Origin: Ascoidea rubescens DSM 1968
Lineage: Eukaryota > Ascomycota > Saccharomycetes > Ascoideales > Ascoideaceae
Direction of reading: 5' to 3'
Assembly: GCF_001661345.1 (NCBI RefSeq)
Contig: NW_017962921.1
Coordinates: forward strand, 310,001 to 374,000
DNA: 64,000 nucleotides
Both the position numbers and the translations under genes were made by a program. Within the stretch, counting starts at the first letter, position 1. Every line of letters begins with the position of its first letter. The notes beneath the pieces are model-generated. The model did not search any database, was not told where the DNA came from, and saw only the letters and a program-made list of their open reading frames with translations. Shown here piece after piece: positions 41,417-52,549 of the stretch.

Positions 41417-42907
41417 ATGGATACCTATCAACTTTATAATGGAGAATCACATAATGATTCAGACCAAAAGCAAGCCATACGGCCACACAAACACTTTAAT
41501 GATATGATTCCTTCTCAGTTGCTTAATATGATATTCAGCCAATTACCAATAGATAAATTGTGGCTATTCACTTTATCAGATTATATTTCAATTAAATTTT
41601 CAGCTTTATCATTACTATTCAAAAATATATTAGTGTCCAACCAGTTGTTTTACTATAAACAATCGTATTTACAGGTTTGTTTTAATCATTTATATTTATT
41701 CAAACCTAAAATATTACGATTTTGCAGAATTTTGAAAATATTCTTTGAAGATTCGGAGGAAGTGGGTGATTTTGATATCTTAAATCAATTGCTAGAGAAT
41801 TTAAACAAAATAAAAAAACTTTACATTTTTGTTGAGGCTACTATTCCATTTGAAAGCAAAGTTTTGGGAAATATTGATAAAATTAATAAAATTGGAAAAG
41901 CAATATTAAATAATTCAAAAGATTTAAAAAATGTTACTATTTTCTTTGTACATCCAAGTTGGAATAAATCACCAAAAGCCTTATGACCTACTCTTAATGA
42001 ATTTCACGATTTTCATACAATTGACCATCTATATTTTAATAATGCAAATGAGAAAGTCTATAAAAACTTAATTGAGGCGAGTTTTCTTTATGATTCATAT
42101 TTTTTCAAATCAAATAAAAATATTTTTAAAGATTTTAGTATAAGAAGTATAAAAAATTTATTTTTAGATATGTTCAAAGTGACTGATGGTAAAGTAGTTG
42201 CAATGAAAAATTTTAGTGAATTCACCAATCCAAAGAAATTGACAATATCAAGCACAGAAATTAGTACTATAGAACATTTAGAAAAATTGAGGGATCTAGA
42301 ATATTTGGATTTATCAAATAATTGGAAAATTAAAAAGATTGAAAATTTAGGTAATTTGCAAAACCTAAAAACATTAATACTAGGAACAAATATTCAAAAC
42401 ATTGAAAATTTAGACGAATTGATTAATCTAGAATATTTGGATTTATCATGTAATAAGAGTATTTTGAACATTGAAAATTTAAACAAATTGACAAATCTAG
42501 TATATTTGGATTTATCACATAATTGGAATATTAAAAAGATTGAAAATTTAGATACATTAGTTAAGTTGAAGGTCTTAAATTTATCATTTGATGACATCAC
42601 AGAAATTGAAAACTTGGATAGATTAGTTAATCTCACAAACCTTAACTTTTCTGGGAATAGTATCACAGAAATTAATGGATTGTCGAAATTAACTGCATTG
42701 AATGAATTAAATCTTAGTGATAATTTGATTCATAAAATTCAAAATTTGTCCACTTTGGTTCATCTAACTACACTAGAGTTGCTGAATAATAAGATTACCA
42801 AAATTCAAAATCTATCAAAACTAACAAATCTAAAAGTTCTAAAGTTGAAAGGTAATAAGATTGATAAAAAAGAAATGGAAAACATATTGAAACGCTACAG
42901 CAATTAG
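41417..42907 (+). pseudogene. F-box-like/SDS22-type LRR gene, complete but for one in-frame TGA
   Basis: The best preserved family member, 497 codons from the ATG at 41417 to TAG. The N-terminal part has an F-box-like segment (MIPSQLLNMIFSQLPIDKLW, followed by hydrophobic helices). A middle domain ends near HPSWNKSPKAL. One TGA at 41984-41986 interrupts. The same frame then continues PTLNEFHDFHTIDHLYFNN into about nine LRRs of SDS22 type (LEYLDLSNNWKIKKIENLGN, LKVLNLSFDDITEIENLDRL, LTALNELNLSDNLIHKIQNL). F-box/LRR proteins are SCF ubiquitin-ligase substrate receptors, so that would be the ancestral role. Either a young pseudogene, two separate products, or a leaky stop (TGA followed by C). 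Confidence 0.6.
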
Positions 42908-43776
42908 TTGGTGATGATTTAGATTGTTCTGATAACCAACCACATGATAAAAGGTTTAATATTATGAAAAACAGGCCAGGCTTGTTTGACAAGTTACTTG
43001 AAATTAAAGGTAAAGGATTGTTGAATTGATATTTTCAAAATGTTTGGTGATGTTGATTTGAAAAACAATACACTTTATTTTATTTTTGTTTTGACAGTAA
43101 GTATATTTATTATTAAAACAAAGTACTTATTGAATTTAGAACACCAATATCAGTTTTATAATTGGTGAAAATCAGAATTTAGTGTAGAAACGTTTTATTT
43201 GTCTTTTTCCATAAAAAAAAGCTGTTAATACAAATAAAATAGTGAAAATGACATTTTTCTAGAAAATTTATCACAAAAAAACTACAATTGAACTGGATCG
43301 TATAAAACATTATTAAAAGTGATACTACTTTATAGGTTGATTGGTTTTGATTCCATCAATCTGGTAAGTGATATCAATGAAAAATGTTTTTGATTGTTGT
43401 TTATAGTTTTTATTACTGAAATTGGAATTGAATCAAACAATGATGAAAACAACCATGTATAGCAAGACAATAAAACAGTAAGCCGTAGTTGTCAATTTTC
43501 ATTACTTTATGACTGAATGGGTTAATAATTAATTCACTCCTGCTATGCTAGCATATCAATGTGATAGTACATTTAAGCATATTCTGCTTGGTCTGCTTAT
43601 TTTGAATTGAATATGAGGGTTTGCAATGAATTTGTTGACTATGAATATGAATTGCTTAAATTAAAGTGGTTTCAAGAAATGTTTAAAATGGAGTAGTTCC
43701 GTGACCGTATACGGATTCACCGTACACCGTAAATCGTAAAATCCGTTAAAACATGTACATTAAGGTATAATAATGC

Positions 43777-44340
43777 ATGTTTTACATGGAAAAACATAAA
43801 TGCACTGAATTACGCACACATTTGCTTTTTGACTCAAATCATTTTTGTTTTATTTTTTTGGTTGAGATTATATTTCTAACCAATCGTTCAAAATGTTTCA
43901 AGATATTCAGGATACTCAAGAAATTCAAGCTGATAAACCTATTTTTAATCGCATTGACATTTCCAGTACTATCGTTAGTATTGGTGTTCAAAGTATTGAT
44001 AATGAGATCAAGAAAAATAAAAATAACTGATTCTGATCTATATCAAATTAATGACAGAAAACAACTTTCTGATTTGTGCTTTGAGAATGTCTTTTACTAT
44101 GAAAACTTCGTTCACAGATAATATTTTCAGTCAATTTTTGAATATGAAATCGTCAACACAATGTAAATGTTCAGTTTTGGGCTGTTAATTATGAATAAAT
44201 TCTGGCTGGAAACTTTTGATCTAATTAATTATAGAAATTTTGATTGGAAAAATGTATATAATAAGGAGTTAACGATAAAACTTTTATTAAGGATTTTTGC
44301 TGTTCAATGTAACAAGTTCTATTTATTAGAAAAAGATTGA
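43777..44340 (+). pseudogene. Possible further decayed coding sequence
   Basis: An open frame 43777-44121 (SKCFKIFRILKKFKLINLF ... DLYQINDRKQLSDLCFENVF) and, after stops, a protein-like stretch near 44170-44337 (KFWLETFDLINYRNFDWKNV, then LLLRIFAVQCNKFYLLEKD). Composition suggests decayed coding DNA, perhaps the same family. No LRR is visible, so this is weak. Confidence 0.25.
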
Positions 44341-45937
44341 AAAAAAAACATAAGATGCTTTTTAATTTTGAAACAAATAAAGAATGGTTGTGTGCAATCA
44401 TTTAACATTTGATAAATGAATGAATTGAAGAAGTTAAGAATTTAGTAAAATAATCTCTCAATTGCGGTATATTTAAAAGTTGTCTTGTATCTGCAGTGGT
44501 TTTGTTGAAGATTTTGGAGTTTCAATATTTTTTTGAATTAAAAATTATATTTTAACAATTGCTTCTACATTTTAAAATAGACTATTATTAATTTCATCAA
44601 TCAATAATTTTGCAGTTAATTTTCTAGTAATTTCAATTTTTTGAGATTCGAATATTATTTTAATGGTGAGAAGATATTAACCTTTTGTCCCTGGAATTAT
44701 CTTGATATTTTATGGTTAAAACAAAGTTTTTTTTAATAAGTTTTAGTAACGAACCAAATTAATTAAATTTAATTGCATATCAACTTCAAAAATAAATAAT
44801 ATTGCTTTATCTCAATTACGATTCAATTTTTACTAATCTCTTATGTTTCAGGAAACAACTAAGTTGTCTTTTATACCTTAATGTTATATTTTATTACTTG
44901 GGGTTAATTTTCTTCTATGGACTTATGACAAATACAAATATTTCCGAAAACTTTTATTTAATGGATTCTACAATGTTGTAATAATTAAATTGGTCCTTTT
45001 TTAAAAAAATTATTTTTAATGGTTTTTTTTGTTTTGCCATCAGATTTTTTACAGTCATTTTTTGAAACAGCATTTTTATTCTTTTCTTGTGTTTTATTTT
45101 CTTTTTAAGAATTCGTTGTTTTATTCTTAAGATTGGTTTTTGTTTTAGTGAAAATATCAGGCGATTCTAAATTTTAATCTAAATTATTTTAATATAATGT
45201 TCTAGATATTTCTATAGATATGGATTTAAGAAAAAATGCAGTTCGTTATTATGACTGTTCAATATTATGAATATTTTTTCAAACTATAAAAATTATAGTT
45301 ATATTAGTTAAGATATTATTGGTGAACAACTCAATCAATTATTTTTTAGATTTTTTTTTCAAGATATTTTTATAATACAATTTATGGGAATCTTATATTA
45401 AATTCTCTGGTTTGTTCAAATAGGCGTCATTTTTGAACATATTTTAAATAACCATTTGTATTTGCATGTTATAACAAGGAGTTTTTGGCAATTTCAGATG
45501 GTCGTAAATTAGAAATCGAAAAATAAGAAAAAAACAATAAGGACTTTTAGCAAGTTTCACAAGTGAAAACTGAATCGCATTAACCATATATATTCCATTT
45601 TACAAATATTCTTTTTTTAAAATCTCTATTCTACTATTTAAAGAACAATGCCTACAGATAACTCGTGTTGCTTATCATAGTAAGTCCTTTATTCAATTCT
45701 ATCAATGAGAACAATAACCAAAATGATAATCAAAACAAGCTTTAAAAATAAAAGCATGAAGTGTAAAAAATGAATCTAAATAATCCAATTTTAATAATAA
45801 AGCAAATTGTGTGAAACTATAGTAATTTGGATAGGTATTCCAAAACATCGAAATTAAGACAGAAGTGGTAAAGATTAAAGAAAAAAAATAGAATCATAAC
45901 CCAAGAAATAGAAAAGATGCATCAAAAAAATGGTAAA

Positions 45938-45968
<31 letters not shown>

Positions 45969-46013
45969 AAACAGAAAAAAAGATGGGAAATGCCACCACA
46001 ATATTTTGTTACA
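44341..46013. other. 1.7 kb very AT-rich, gene-free stretch
   Basis: No gene, tRNA or clear repeat apart from poly-T runs and an (AAAAAT)n tract at 45940-45970. It closes the gene-poor block that begins at 35.5 kb. Confidence 0.5.
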
Positions 46014-48467
46014 TCATTCGTACTCATCAAATGAAGGAATATCTAGATGAAAAAATGGGAAATTGGTTGCAGTAACTGGAAGATGAGCCAATGTAGCTTC
46101 TTGGTCTAATTGTTTAATTTGATTAGTAACATTGAAATATAAAATCTCATCTCCTCTCTCTGGAACAGAAGAACGGTTTTCAGCATCGACATTTGCTTTA
46201 TTTTCTTCAGAATTGTATTGAAATTTATCAATACCAAAACCTCCAGCAACTAAAGCTCTTTTAATCCAAGGTGATAAAATGTTTGCAAAATGAAATTCAA
46301 CTTCATTATGATTGGTGTAAATTTCAAGAAACTTTTTGAGATCAATTAATGATTGTAAACCAGTGGAGTCAATTGAAGTGACTGAATTGAAATCAAAACA
46401 AATTGCTTTTAATAGAGGTCTTGGATCATTATCTTCTTCTAAAACCTCAGAGGCACCTGATGTTGCATCATTTTTCTTAAACTTCTTGAGAGTAACCAAA
46501 TCAACAAATGCTTTTTTTCTTTCAACCCAATTGAATGGACCAGGATCATTCCATGGTCTATCGGCAGCTTTAGCATATTTTAATGATATGCCTGGTCGTG
46601 TTTTCTCTTTTGCTTCAGCAAGAAGCAAGTCTAACTGGGCAGAACAGTTTGGATAAGTAAAAGCTTCAGACGGTCTGAAGACCAAAACACCTTGAGGAGG
46701 TGGTAAAACTTCAATTTCTTTATTGATGTCTCTTTTATTGAGTGGAACCCATCTAGTGACAAATTGGACATCGGAGGAATCAAAAGATTTTGTGATTTCT
46801 GTATTATAAAAGTGAACATCGTTAGATTTGATGGTTGAAGATTTCTTATCAAGATTTAGAGAATGATTTGAGGATTCGTTTTCAATTAATACGTTTTCCT
46901 TTTCTTCGGAAAAGATTTTTGGATTGATAACTTGAGCATATTTTATTCTTCCCAAGAAAACCCCATTTGGTTTGGCGATTTTGAAAAGCAAGAAAGCCAA
47001 ACTACAGCAAATTGTGAAATAGATACCATTTTCAATACTGGTAAAGATGGAAATGAGAACACCTGTAATAAAGATAAAACAATCCAAGGGGTTTGATTTC
47101 CATAAGAAAACAGGGACTTTGTATGAACTGACTAAGTCAGCAACAGCATGAATGATAATAGCACTAAGACCAGCTTTAGGAATGAAGTAGAAGGCTTCAG
47201 TCAAACAATACAAAGCTAGTAAGACGACAATACCAGTAAAGACACCAGCCAAAGGAGTTCTAACACCACATCTGTTTTTCAAAGCCGACCTTGAAAATGA
47301 ACCAGTAGCTGGGTAAGCCATAAAGGCAGTACCGATTAAATTGTTGATACCAATAGCAATAATTTCTTGATCAGGATTGATTTTATAGTTGTTAACTCTA
47401 CCAAATGATTTTGCAATTGAAATATGTTCCAATAGTAAAATAATGGTAGAGACAGGGATATCAGCACCCATATCAGCAACCACATCGGGATAGAATTTGA
47501 ACTTTCCAACACCCTTTAAACCACTTGGAACTTCTCCTAAAAGTTTCAATTCAGAGCCTGGATGGGTTCTATTGACAGCCCATGCAAATAAGGTTGCAAA
47601 AATAATAACAACAGCATTTCTCAAAGTTTGGATATAAAAAAAGGTTCTTTCCTTTTTGGGGTATCTTTTTGAAAGATAGGCACAGGAATATTTCCAAAAG
47701 TACAATATGAATAGAGAAACCAAACCAAAAGCAGCATTGATATTTGTCAAACCCAAATGTTTTAGTGTTTTAATGATCAACATATAGGTTGAGTCTTTGT
47801 TGGAGACCTTGCTGCTGTAACCCAACAAACCCGCACATTGACCGGAAACAATGTTGATGGCACTGGCAGTCATGAAACTGAGAATGGAAGAAGTATTGAT
47901 AAATTCAAGAACAAAACCCACTCTTAAGAGACCAAGAGCAGCACATATGATACCGGTAATAAGCGAGAAAGTAGTTGCAACAATTTCTGGATGCTCGCTA
48001 TAAATTAGATTGTTGGGATGGTGATCTTGAAGACGAGAAATGACCTTACCGATTTGCAACGACATGACTGCAACAGGACCAATACTGACATCTTTACTAG
48101 TTGCAAAGAAGCAATAAATCATAACACCGACAAAAGAAGAGTATAAACCATACTCTGGGGTCAAGCCTGCCAATTGAGCATAGGACATGGACTGAGGAAC
48201 AATAACAGAACCTACAGTGATACCGGCAATCAAGTCAGAATAAAGCCATGTTGAGTTGTAATGCAAGATCCATCTGGAAATAGGAAACAACGAGATAAGA
48301 TAGTCCTTAACAGCAGTGCCGAAAGATCTTCCGCTAGAAAGGTTATGGAACCAATCTGGTATTGTTATGGGGCTTTCGCTGTACTCCAAAACATTTAAAT
48401 TGTGGCCTTCTCCAGCCTCACTTGGTTTTCCTGCTGAAACCTCTTGGACCTCATCCACCTTAGACAT
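46014..48467 (-). CDS. High-affinity sulfate permease (SulP family, SUL1/SUL2 type)
   Basis: Plasma-membrane sulfate/H+ symporter. 817 residues from the ATG at 48467 (upstream frame only TTG). SulP core with GITVGSVIVPQSMSYAQLAG, LTPEYGLYSSFVGVMIYCFF, SKDVSIGPVAVMSL, ATGSFSRSALKNRCG and 12-14 hydrophobic spans. After a loop, the C-terminal STAS domain (about 660-780) carries CFDFNSVTSIDSTGLQSLID and the tail ends near a WVPLNK-containing linker. The promoter holds a CACGTG and a CCACAG element (see regulatory feature), which fits induction by sulfur limitation. Which of SUL1 or SUL2 it represents is not decidable. Confidence 0.93.
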   Translation of the reverse strand: MSKVDEVQEVSAGKPSEAGEGHNLNVLEYSESPITIPDWFHNLSSGRSFGTAVKDYLISLFPISRWILHYNSTWLYSDLIAGITVGSVIVPQSMSYAQLAGLTPEYGLYSSFVGVMIYCFFATSKDVSIGPVAVMSLQIGKVISRLQDHHPNNLIYSEHPEIVATTFSLITGIICAALGLLRVGFVLEFINTSSILSFMTASAINIVSGQCAGLLGYSSKVSNKDSTYMLIIKTLKHLGLTNINAAFGLVSLFILYFWKYSCAYLSKRYPKKERTFFYIQTLRNAVVIIFATLFAWAVNRTHPGSELKLLGEVPSGLKGVGKFKFYPDVVADMGADIPVSTIILLLEHISIAKSFGRVNNYKINPDQEIIAIGINNLIGTAFMAYPATGSFSRSALKNRCGVRTPLAGVFTGIVVLLALYCLTEAFYFIPKAGLSAIIIHAVADLVSSYKVPVFLWKSNPLDCFIFITGVLISIFTSIENGIYFTICCSLAFLLFKIAKPNGVFLGRIKYAQVINPKIFSEEKENVLIENESSNHSLNLDKKSSTIKSNDVHFYNTEITKSFDSSDVQFVTRWVPLNKRDINKEIEVLPPPQGVLVFRPSEAFTYPNCSAQLDLLLAEAKEKTRPGISLKYAKAADRPWNDPGPFNWVERKKAFVDLVTLKKFKKNDATSGASEVLEEDNDPRPLLKAICFDFNSVTSIDSTGLQSLIDLKKFLEIYTNHNEVEFHFANILSPWIKRALVAGGFGIDKFQYNSEENKANVDAENRSSVPERGDEILYFNVTNQIKQLDQEATLAHLPVTATNFPFFHLDIPSFDEYE

Positions 48468-48771
48468 CTTGCAGTTGTGTTTGAACGAGCTAGAGAGTGT
48501 TTTTTGCAATGCACTTTTCGAAGGAAAGAAAACAGATAGAAACGGTTATTCAGCAATGTTCTTTGCTTCTTTTGCTTCAAGAAAACCAGAGAAAACAGGA
48601 AGAAACGAATTGTTTTTTATAGTAAAAATTTCAAAAGAACTAACAAAAATTGGAATCATACCTTTTAACAGCCACTTTTATAAAAATTCATCGCCATACA
48701 CCACTGAATTCAGCATCCCAATTTTCGCTTATGAAGAAATTGGCAATAATGCACCACACATAGTACGACTT

Positions 48772-48811
48772 CACGTGTCCTTGTGGTATTTTCGAGGAGA
48801 AACAGCCACAG
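48772..48811 (-). promoter_or_regulatory. Cbf1 (CACGTG) and Met31/32-like (CTGTGG) sites of the sulfate permease
   Basis: CACGTG at 48772-48777 and CCACAG (reverse of CTGTGG) at 48806-48811, about 305-345 bases upstream of the permease start. In yeasts Cbf1-Met4 binds CACGTG and Met31/32 bind a CTGTGG core in sulfur-assimilation promoters. Their close pairing ahead of a sulfate permease supports the same control here. Inference from motif and neighbour. Confidence 0.5.
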
Positions 48812-51005
48812 CTATGCTGGTTTTGCTCCGACCTGACACATAAACGCGGGTACATGCTGGTTAACGGCAGCTGTAAGCAGAAGAATGCAGCTGTTTTTTC
48901 CAGAGACGCTTTTGGTGGAGCCCACAACAGCAGCTGTAGCTGGGGATGGAACAGCAATAGAATCAGCTTGATCCACACCTTCACAGCATTGCTCGATCGG
49001 CCATCAAATTAGCACTGTTTTAAAAGAGTGTTAGTGAAACTAGCCCAAAAAAAGACTTTGGCAAGCTTTTTGCGAAACGCCGAATGGAAAGGATTTCGAT
49101 GGCAAAGGTGCACTCTTTGCTCTTACCTAGAAGTATTTTCGTTCTTCTTTTTGAATATCCGCCTGGTGATATCCCTGTTTCCTGATATCGATATCGATTT
49201 GACAGATGCTTGATGCTTGTTTGTTTGAGTTTCAAGTAAATAATACCCATTTACCAGTCAAGCTTTACGGAGAAAACCTGAGAATTCTGGGCAAGTCAAT
49301 TGTCTTATCCATCCTATGCCACAACACTATTTCAGCTCAAGACACACTAGCCATCTTGTAACAAAATATTTGTAATTCATCAGCCAATTCAATTACCAGA
49401 ATGGGATGATCTTCTGACAAGCGTGCCATTTATTGCCCTTTTCAAAGCAGCTTCACCACAATCTTGAACTTTCATGGTATATTTTGGGAGTGTATGAGGC
49501 TAAAATTATATGATCTAAAAGATCCCTGTGGCTCATGCAATCCACAGTTGACACAGTTTTTCAGGAACAGTCTCCTGTCCTGATCTTCGCTTTCTATCTC
49601 CCCAGTTGATGGAAACAGCATTGTGTTTATTGTCACCACTCTCTAAACACTTAATGGCTGCCACCGAGCACAGCCATACCACTATCTATTGGCCTACTTG
49701 TTGGATAGCTATTGTTCCCAAGTAGACCCTACTTGAATTATGTCAAAAAAAATGATGAAAAAACACAATACCATTTGAATTGTAATATTAATTTTTCCAC
49801 TATTCGGATTTGTTGAACAAGTTTTTTTTCATAAGAGAAAAAGAAAATTTTTGGTAAACTAATTTCACCTCATTAGAGCTGGAAATCATAACCCTCAATA
49901 GTTTACCACCAGTATCCACTCCCATGGAAACTATATATGCATGGCACTGCAAAACCAAACCACAACTGGGCTTTTAGTCTGGTGATATGGTCACGTTTAG
50001 AGTTAGACATGCCGGAAATTCTTGAAATATATAAAGGCAGCAGAAGCAGCTGATTGGTGAGGTTTTGATTGTTGGGGTAAAATTCTAGAGTTTAAAGAGC
50101 AAGTGGGATCGAATAAAAAAACAGTTGATCAAAAAGATTAATTAATAAAAATTGGAATTTGAACAGCTTATTGAATAAATATTTAACTATATTCTAATTG
50201 AATCGTTTATTTAGTTCTGTTTTGCATTCAAGTTTACAATTGGTACTGCACATAATTTCAATGAAGGAAACTGGTCTTTTGATAGTTGGACAGCTTTCTT
50301 ACAAGATGATTGCTCTCAAATAAAATCTAACCCACTATCGACTTTACACTAAAATAATTCATTCAAGTGCAATATCACCAAAACAAGCAATCAGTTTAAA
50401 TAAAGCTTGGAACATTCGCTAAAAAGAAAAATTCGGCTATTTTTTATTTCAAATTAACTAAAAACAATTTTAAGAACCAATAATTGCTTTCAATTGGTCT
50501 TCATGGTATATATATATCATTCTTCCTCCACTTTCCGCTTACTCTTCCATATTTTCACTATCTTTCTTTGTCTCACATGAATGATGGTTGAAATAGAAAA
50601 ATTGCGACAAATTGAATTTTATTTGCAGTTAAAAGCCTTTTGTAAATTCTAAAATAACCTTGGATCTAATATCTTATTAGCGTAGAAATCTGGGTTTTCC
50701 TTCTGCTGTTGATGTTCTTGATAATCGATTTTCTATGGAGAAGTTCATCAAGGAAAACTTGAGCATTATGCATTTGTGCATAAATCATACATCAATATAC
50801 CTTCAATTCTAAGGTTTCAACTATACATCAGTATGCTTCTAGTGCATACAATCACGTGCCTGAATGAGGCCCAACTGTAAATGGAAGAGAACTGTCGATT
50901 TTGCTGTGAAAACTATCTTCGAATCGGAGCATATCAATTGATAAACACTAATACTCCTCTCATTCATCAATATATTGATCTCTTACATCTACGATTATTA
51001 ACAAA
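48812..51005. other. 2.2 kb intergenic region
   Basis: No gene I can support. 48850-48950 has several CAGCTG words. 49260-49740 is less AT-rich with hairpins (CTGTGG/CCACAG near 49525; GGAACAG/CTGTCC near 49570). 49740-50500 is AT-rich. A CACGTG lies at 50853-50858, about 150 bases before the next gene. Short plus- and minus-strand frames near 49.0-49.2 kb lack any family signal. Confidence 0.45.
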
Positions 51006-52256
51006 ATGATGAATGTCAGAGGATTAAATCTTATTAGAAATACCTTGTTGAAAAATAATTACTCAAAGTTGGTCTATATAAATCATCACTTCATAAAGAC
51101 CGATTTAAATGTAAGATCAATCTCAACCACTTCAATTGTCTTTGATAATAATAATGATAATGATAATAAAAATCATGAAAAAAATCATCAAATAAACTCA
51201 AATAAATTCAAGAGATTAGCTGCTTTAACAAATTACGTAAACAATATAATATCTAAAGATTCAAAAAATGAAATAATTCAGGATTCTTTAATTATTGAAA
51301 CAATTAAAATTTGTAACGACCAAATTAATTCAGATTCAACGAACTCAAATGATGAATTGATTTTAAACGACTTTATTACTAAATTGCTTAATTTAAAATC
51401 CCTTGATTTAAATCTTATAAATTTCAAAAAATTGGTATTGCTAAACAACGTTATTGAAAACTATCACAATAAAAATTTTAAAGTCAACTACACTTTTATT
51501 AACCAGTTAATTACCAGCTACCAAAAGCAAAATCCTACAAGGCCTTTACCCAATAATCTCATTACAATGATAATAAGATTTTCCTTGTTTGAAAATAATA
51601 TCGAAGAGTCATTGAAAATTGTCGACAAAATTACAACCGAAAAAAATTACATCAACACACGTAAAACTAAAATGTGGAATAGCGTTGGAATAACTGTTGG
51701 TGGGTTGTTTGGTGTTAGCACAACCATTGAACTAGTTGCAAATGCGTTCTTCAAGGAATATTTTTTCGGTGTTCATAATACTATTTTAATGCTTGTTCCA
51801 TATCTCCTAAATATTAGTATTTTATATTCAATAATGAAAATCAATAGAAATCATAGCACTGGTAATGTCAGTGTCTTGAAATACAAAGATGGTACAGCAC
51901 CTACTTATAGTTACATTTACTTAAATCAAATGAAATTTTACTCAATAATCTTTGAGAATGATAGAAAAATTAACAGTGGTCTTGACAAAGATCCTCGAAA
52001 AGCCATTGTTAATAGATTGGTTAAAAACAACTTTGTTCCTTTGCCCAACGAAGAAGACTTATTAGTTGATGAATATTGGATCACAAAAGGCGAGAACTTC
52101 GAGTGGATGGACCCAGATCAAGATCCTGCTGAAATCATTTACAGAAATTATTTAAAAGATCGAAAATTGGCCTTTTTGCCCAATAACACTTCCACTGATA
52201 ATAAAAGTTTGGACTGGACTAGAGAATTGTTGATTGAGACTCCAAAGACCCAATAA
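51006..52256 (+). CDS. Predicted mitochondrial membrane protein, unrecognised
   Basis: 416 residues. The N-terminus (MMNVRGLNLIRNTLLKNNYS...) is basic, Asn/Leu-rich and lacks acidic residues until about 37, followed by VRSISTTSI, a typical mitochondrial presequence end. An Asn/Asp-rich helical middle follows. Two hydrophobic spans lie at about 223-245 (VGITVGGLFGVSTTIELVAN) and 258-278 (LMLVPYLLNISILYSIM). The conserved-looking C-terminal domain has LVDEYWITKGENFEWMDPDQ and DPAEIIYRNYLKDRKL. I sense a fungal mitochondrial family but cannot name it. Likely inner membrane. Confidence 0.8.
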   Translation: MMNVRGLNLIRNTLLKNNYSKLVYINHHFIKTDLNVRSISTTSIVFDNNNDNDNKNHEKNHQINSNKFKRLAALTNYVNNIISKDSKNEIIQDSLIIETIKICNDQINSDSTNSNDELILNDFITKLLNLKSLDLNLINFKKLVLLNNVIENYHNKNFKVNYTFINQLITSYQKQNPTRPLPNNLITMIIRFSLFENNIEESLKIVDKITTEKNYINTRKTKMWNSVGITVGGLFGVSTTIELVANAFFKEYFFGVHNTILMLVPYLLNISILYSIMKINRNHSTGNVSVLKYKDGTAPTYSYIYLNQMKFYSIIFENDRKINSGLDKDPRKAIVNRLVKNNFVPLPNEEDLLVDEYWITKGENFEWMDPDQDPAEIIYRNYLKDRKLAFLPNNTSTDNKSLDWTRELLIETPKTQ

Positions 52257-52469
52257 ACGCCAAGTTGTCAAAACAGCAATCCCTCCACCACTGTATATAC
52301 AACCAATAGACAAATTTTCAATAAATACATTATATAATCCCATAAAAACCCAAAATGCTTTACTTTACTTCTTCAGCACACTTTATTCTCTGTGAATATT
52401 CTCCAAATTCAGATTCAATGAACCAAAACCCACACGTGACCTACAGGTCAATTTTAAGGGAAAATTTTC

Positions 52470-52483
52470 TTCTGGAATTGTTC
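52470..52483 (+). promoter_or_regulatory. Possible heat-shock element upstream of MGE1
   Basis: TTCTGGAATTGTTC gives three alternating nGAAn-type units, the last displaced by one base, 67 bases before the MGE1 ATG. A CACGTG lies a little further up at 52433-52438. Mitochondrial chaperone genes are often Hsf1 targets. Weak by itself. Confidence 0.35.
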
Positions 52484-52549
52484 ACTCCATTTGACATTTC
52501 ACATCCACAGAGGTTAAATATAGACTAGATACTACATCTTCACATAAAA

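Noticed and set aside
43000-46013. Centromere
   Set aside because: AT-rich and gene-free, but no CDEI/CDEIII-like pair, inverted repeat or other positive mark seen.
49752-49860. C/D box snoRNA (ATGATGA)
   Set aside because: No CTGA D box at a suitable distance and no terminal stem.
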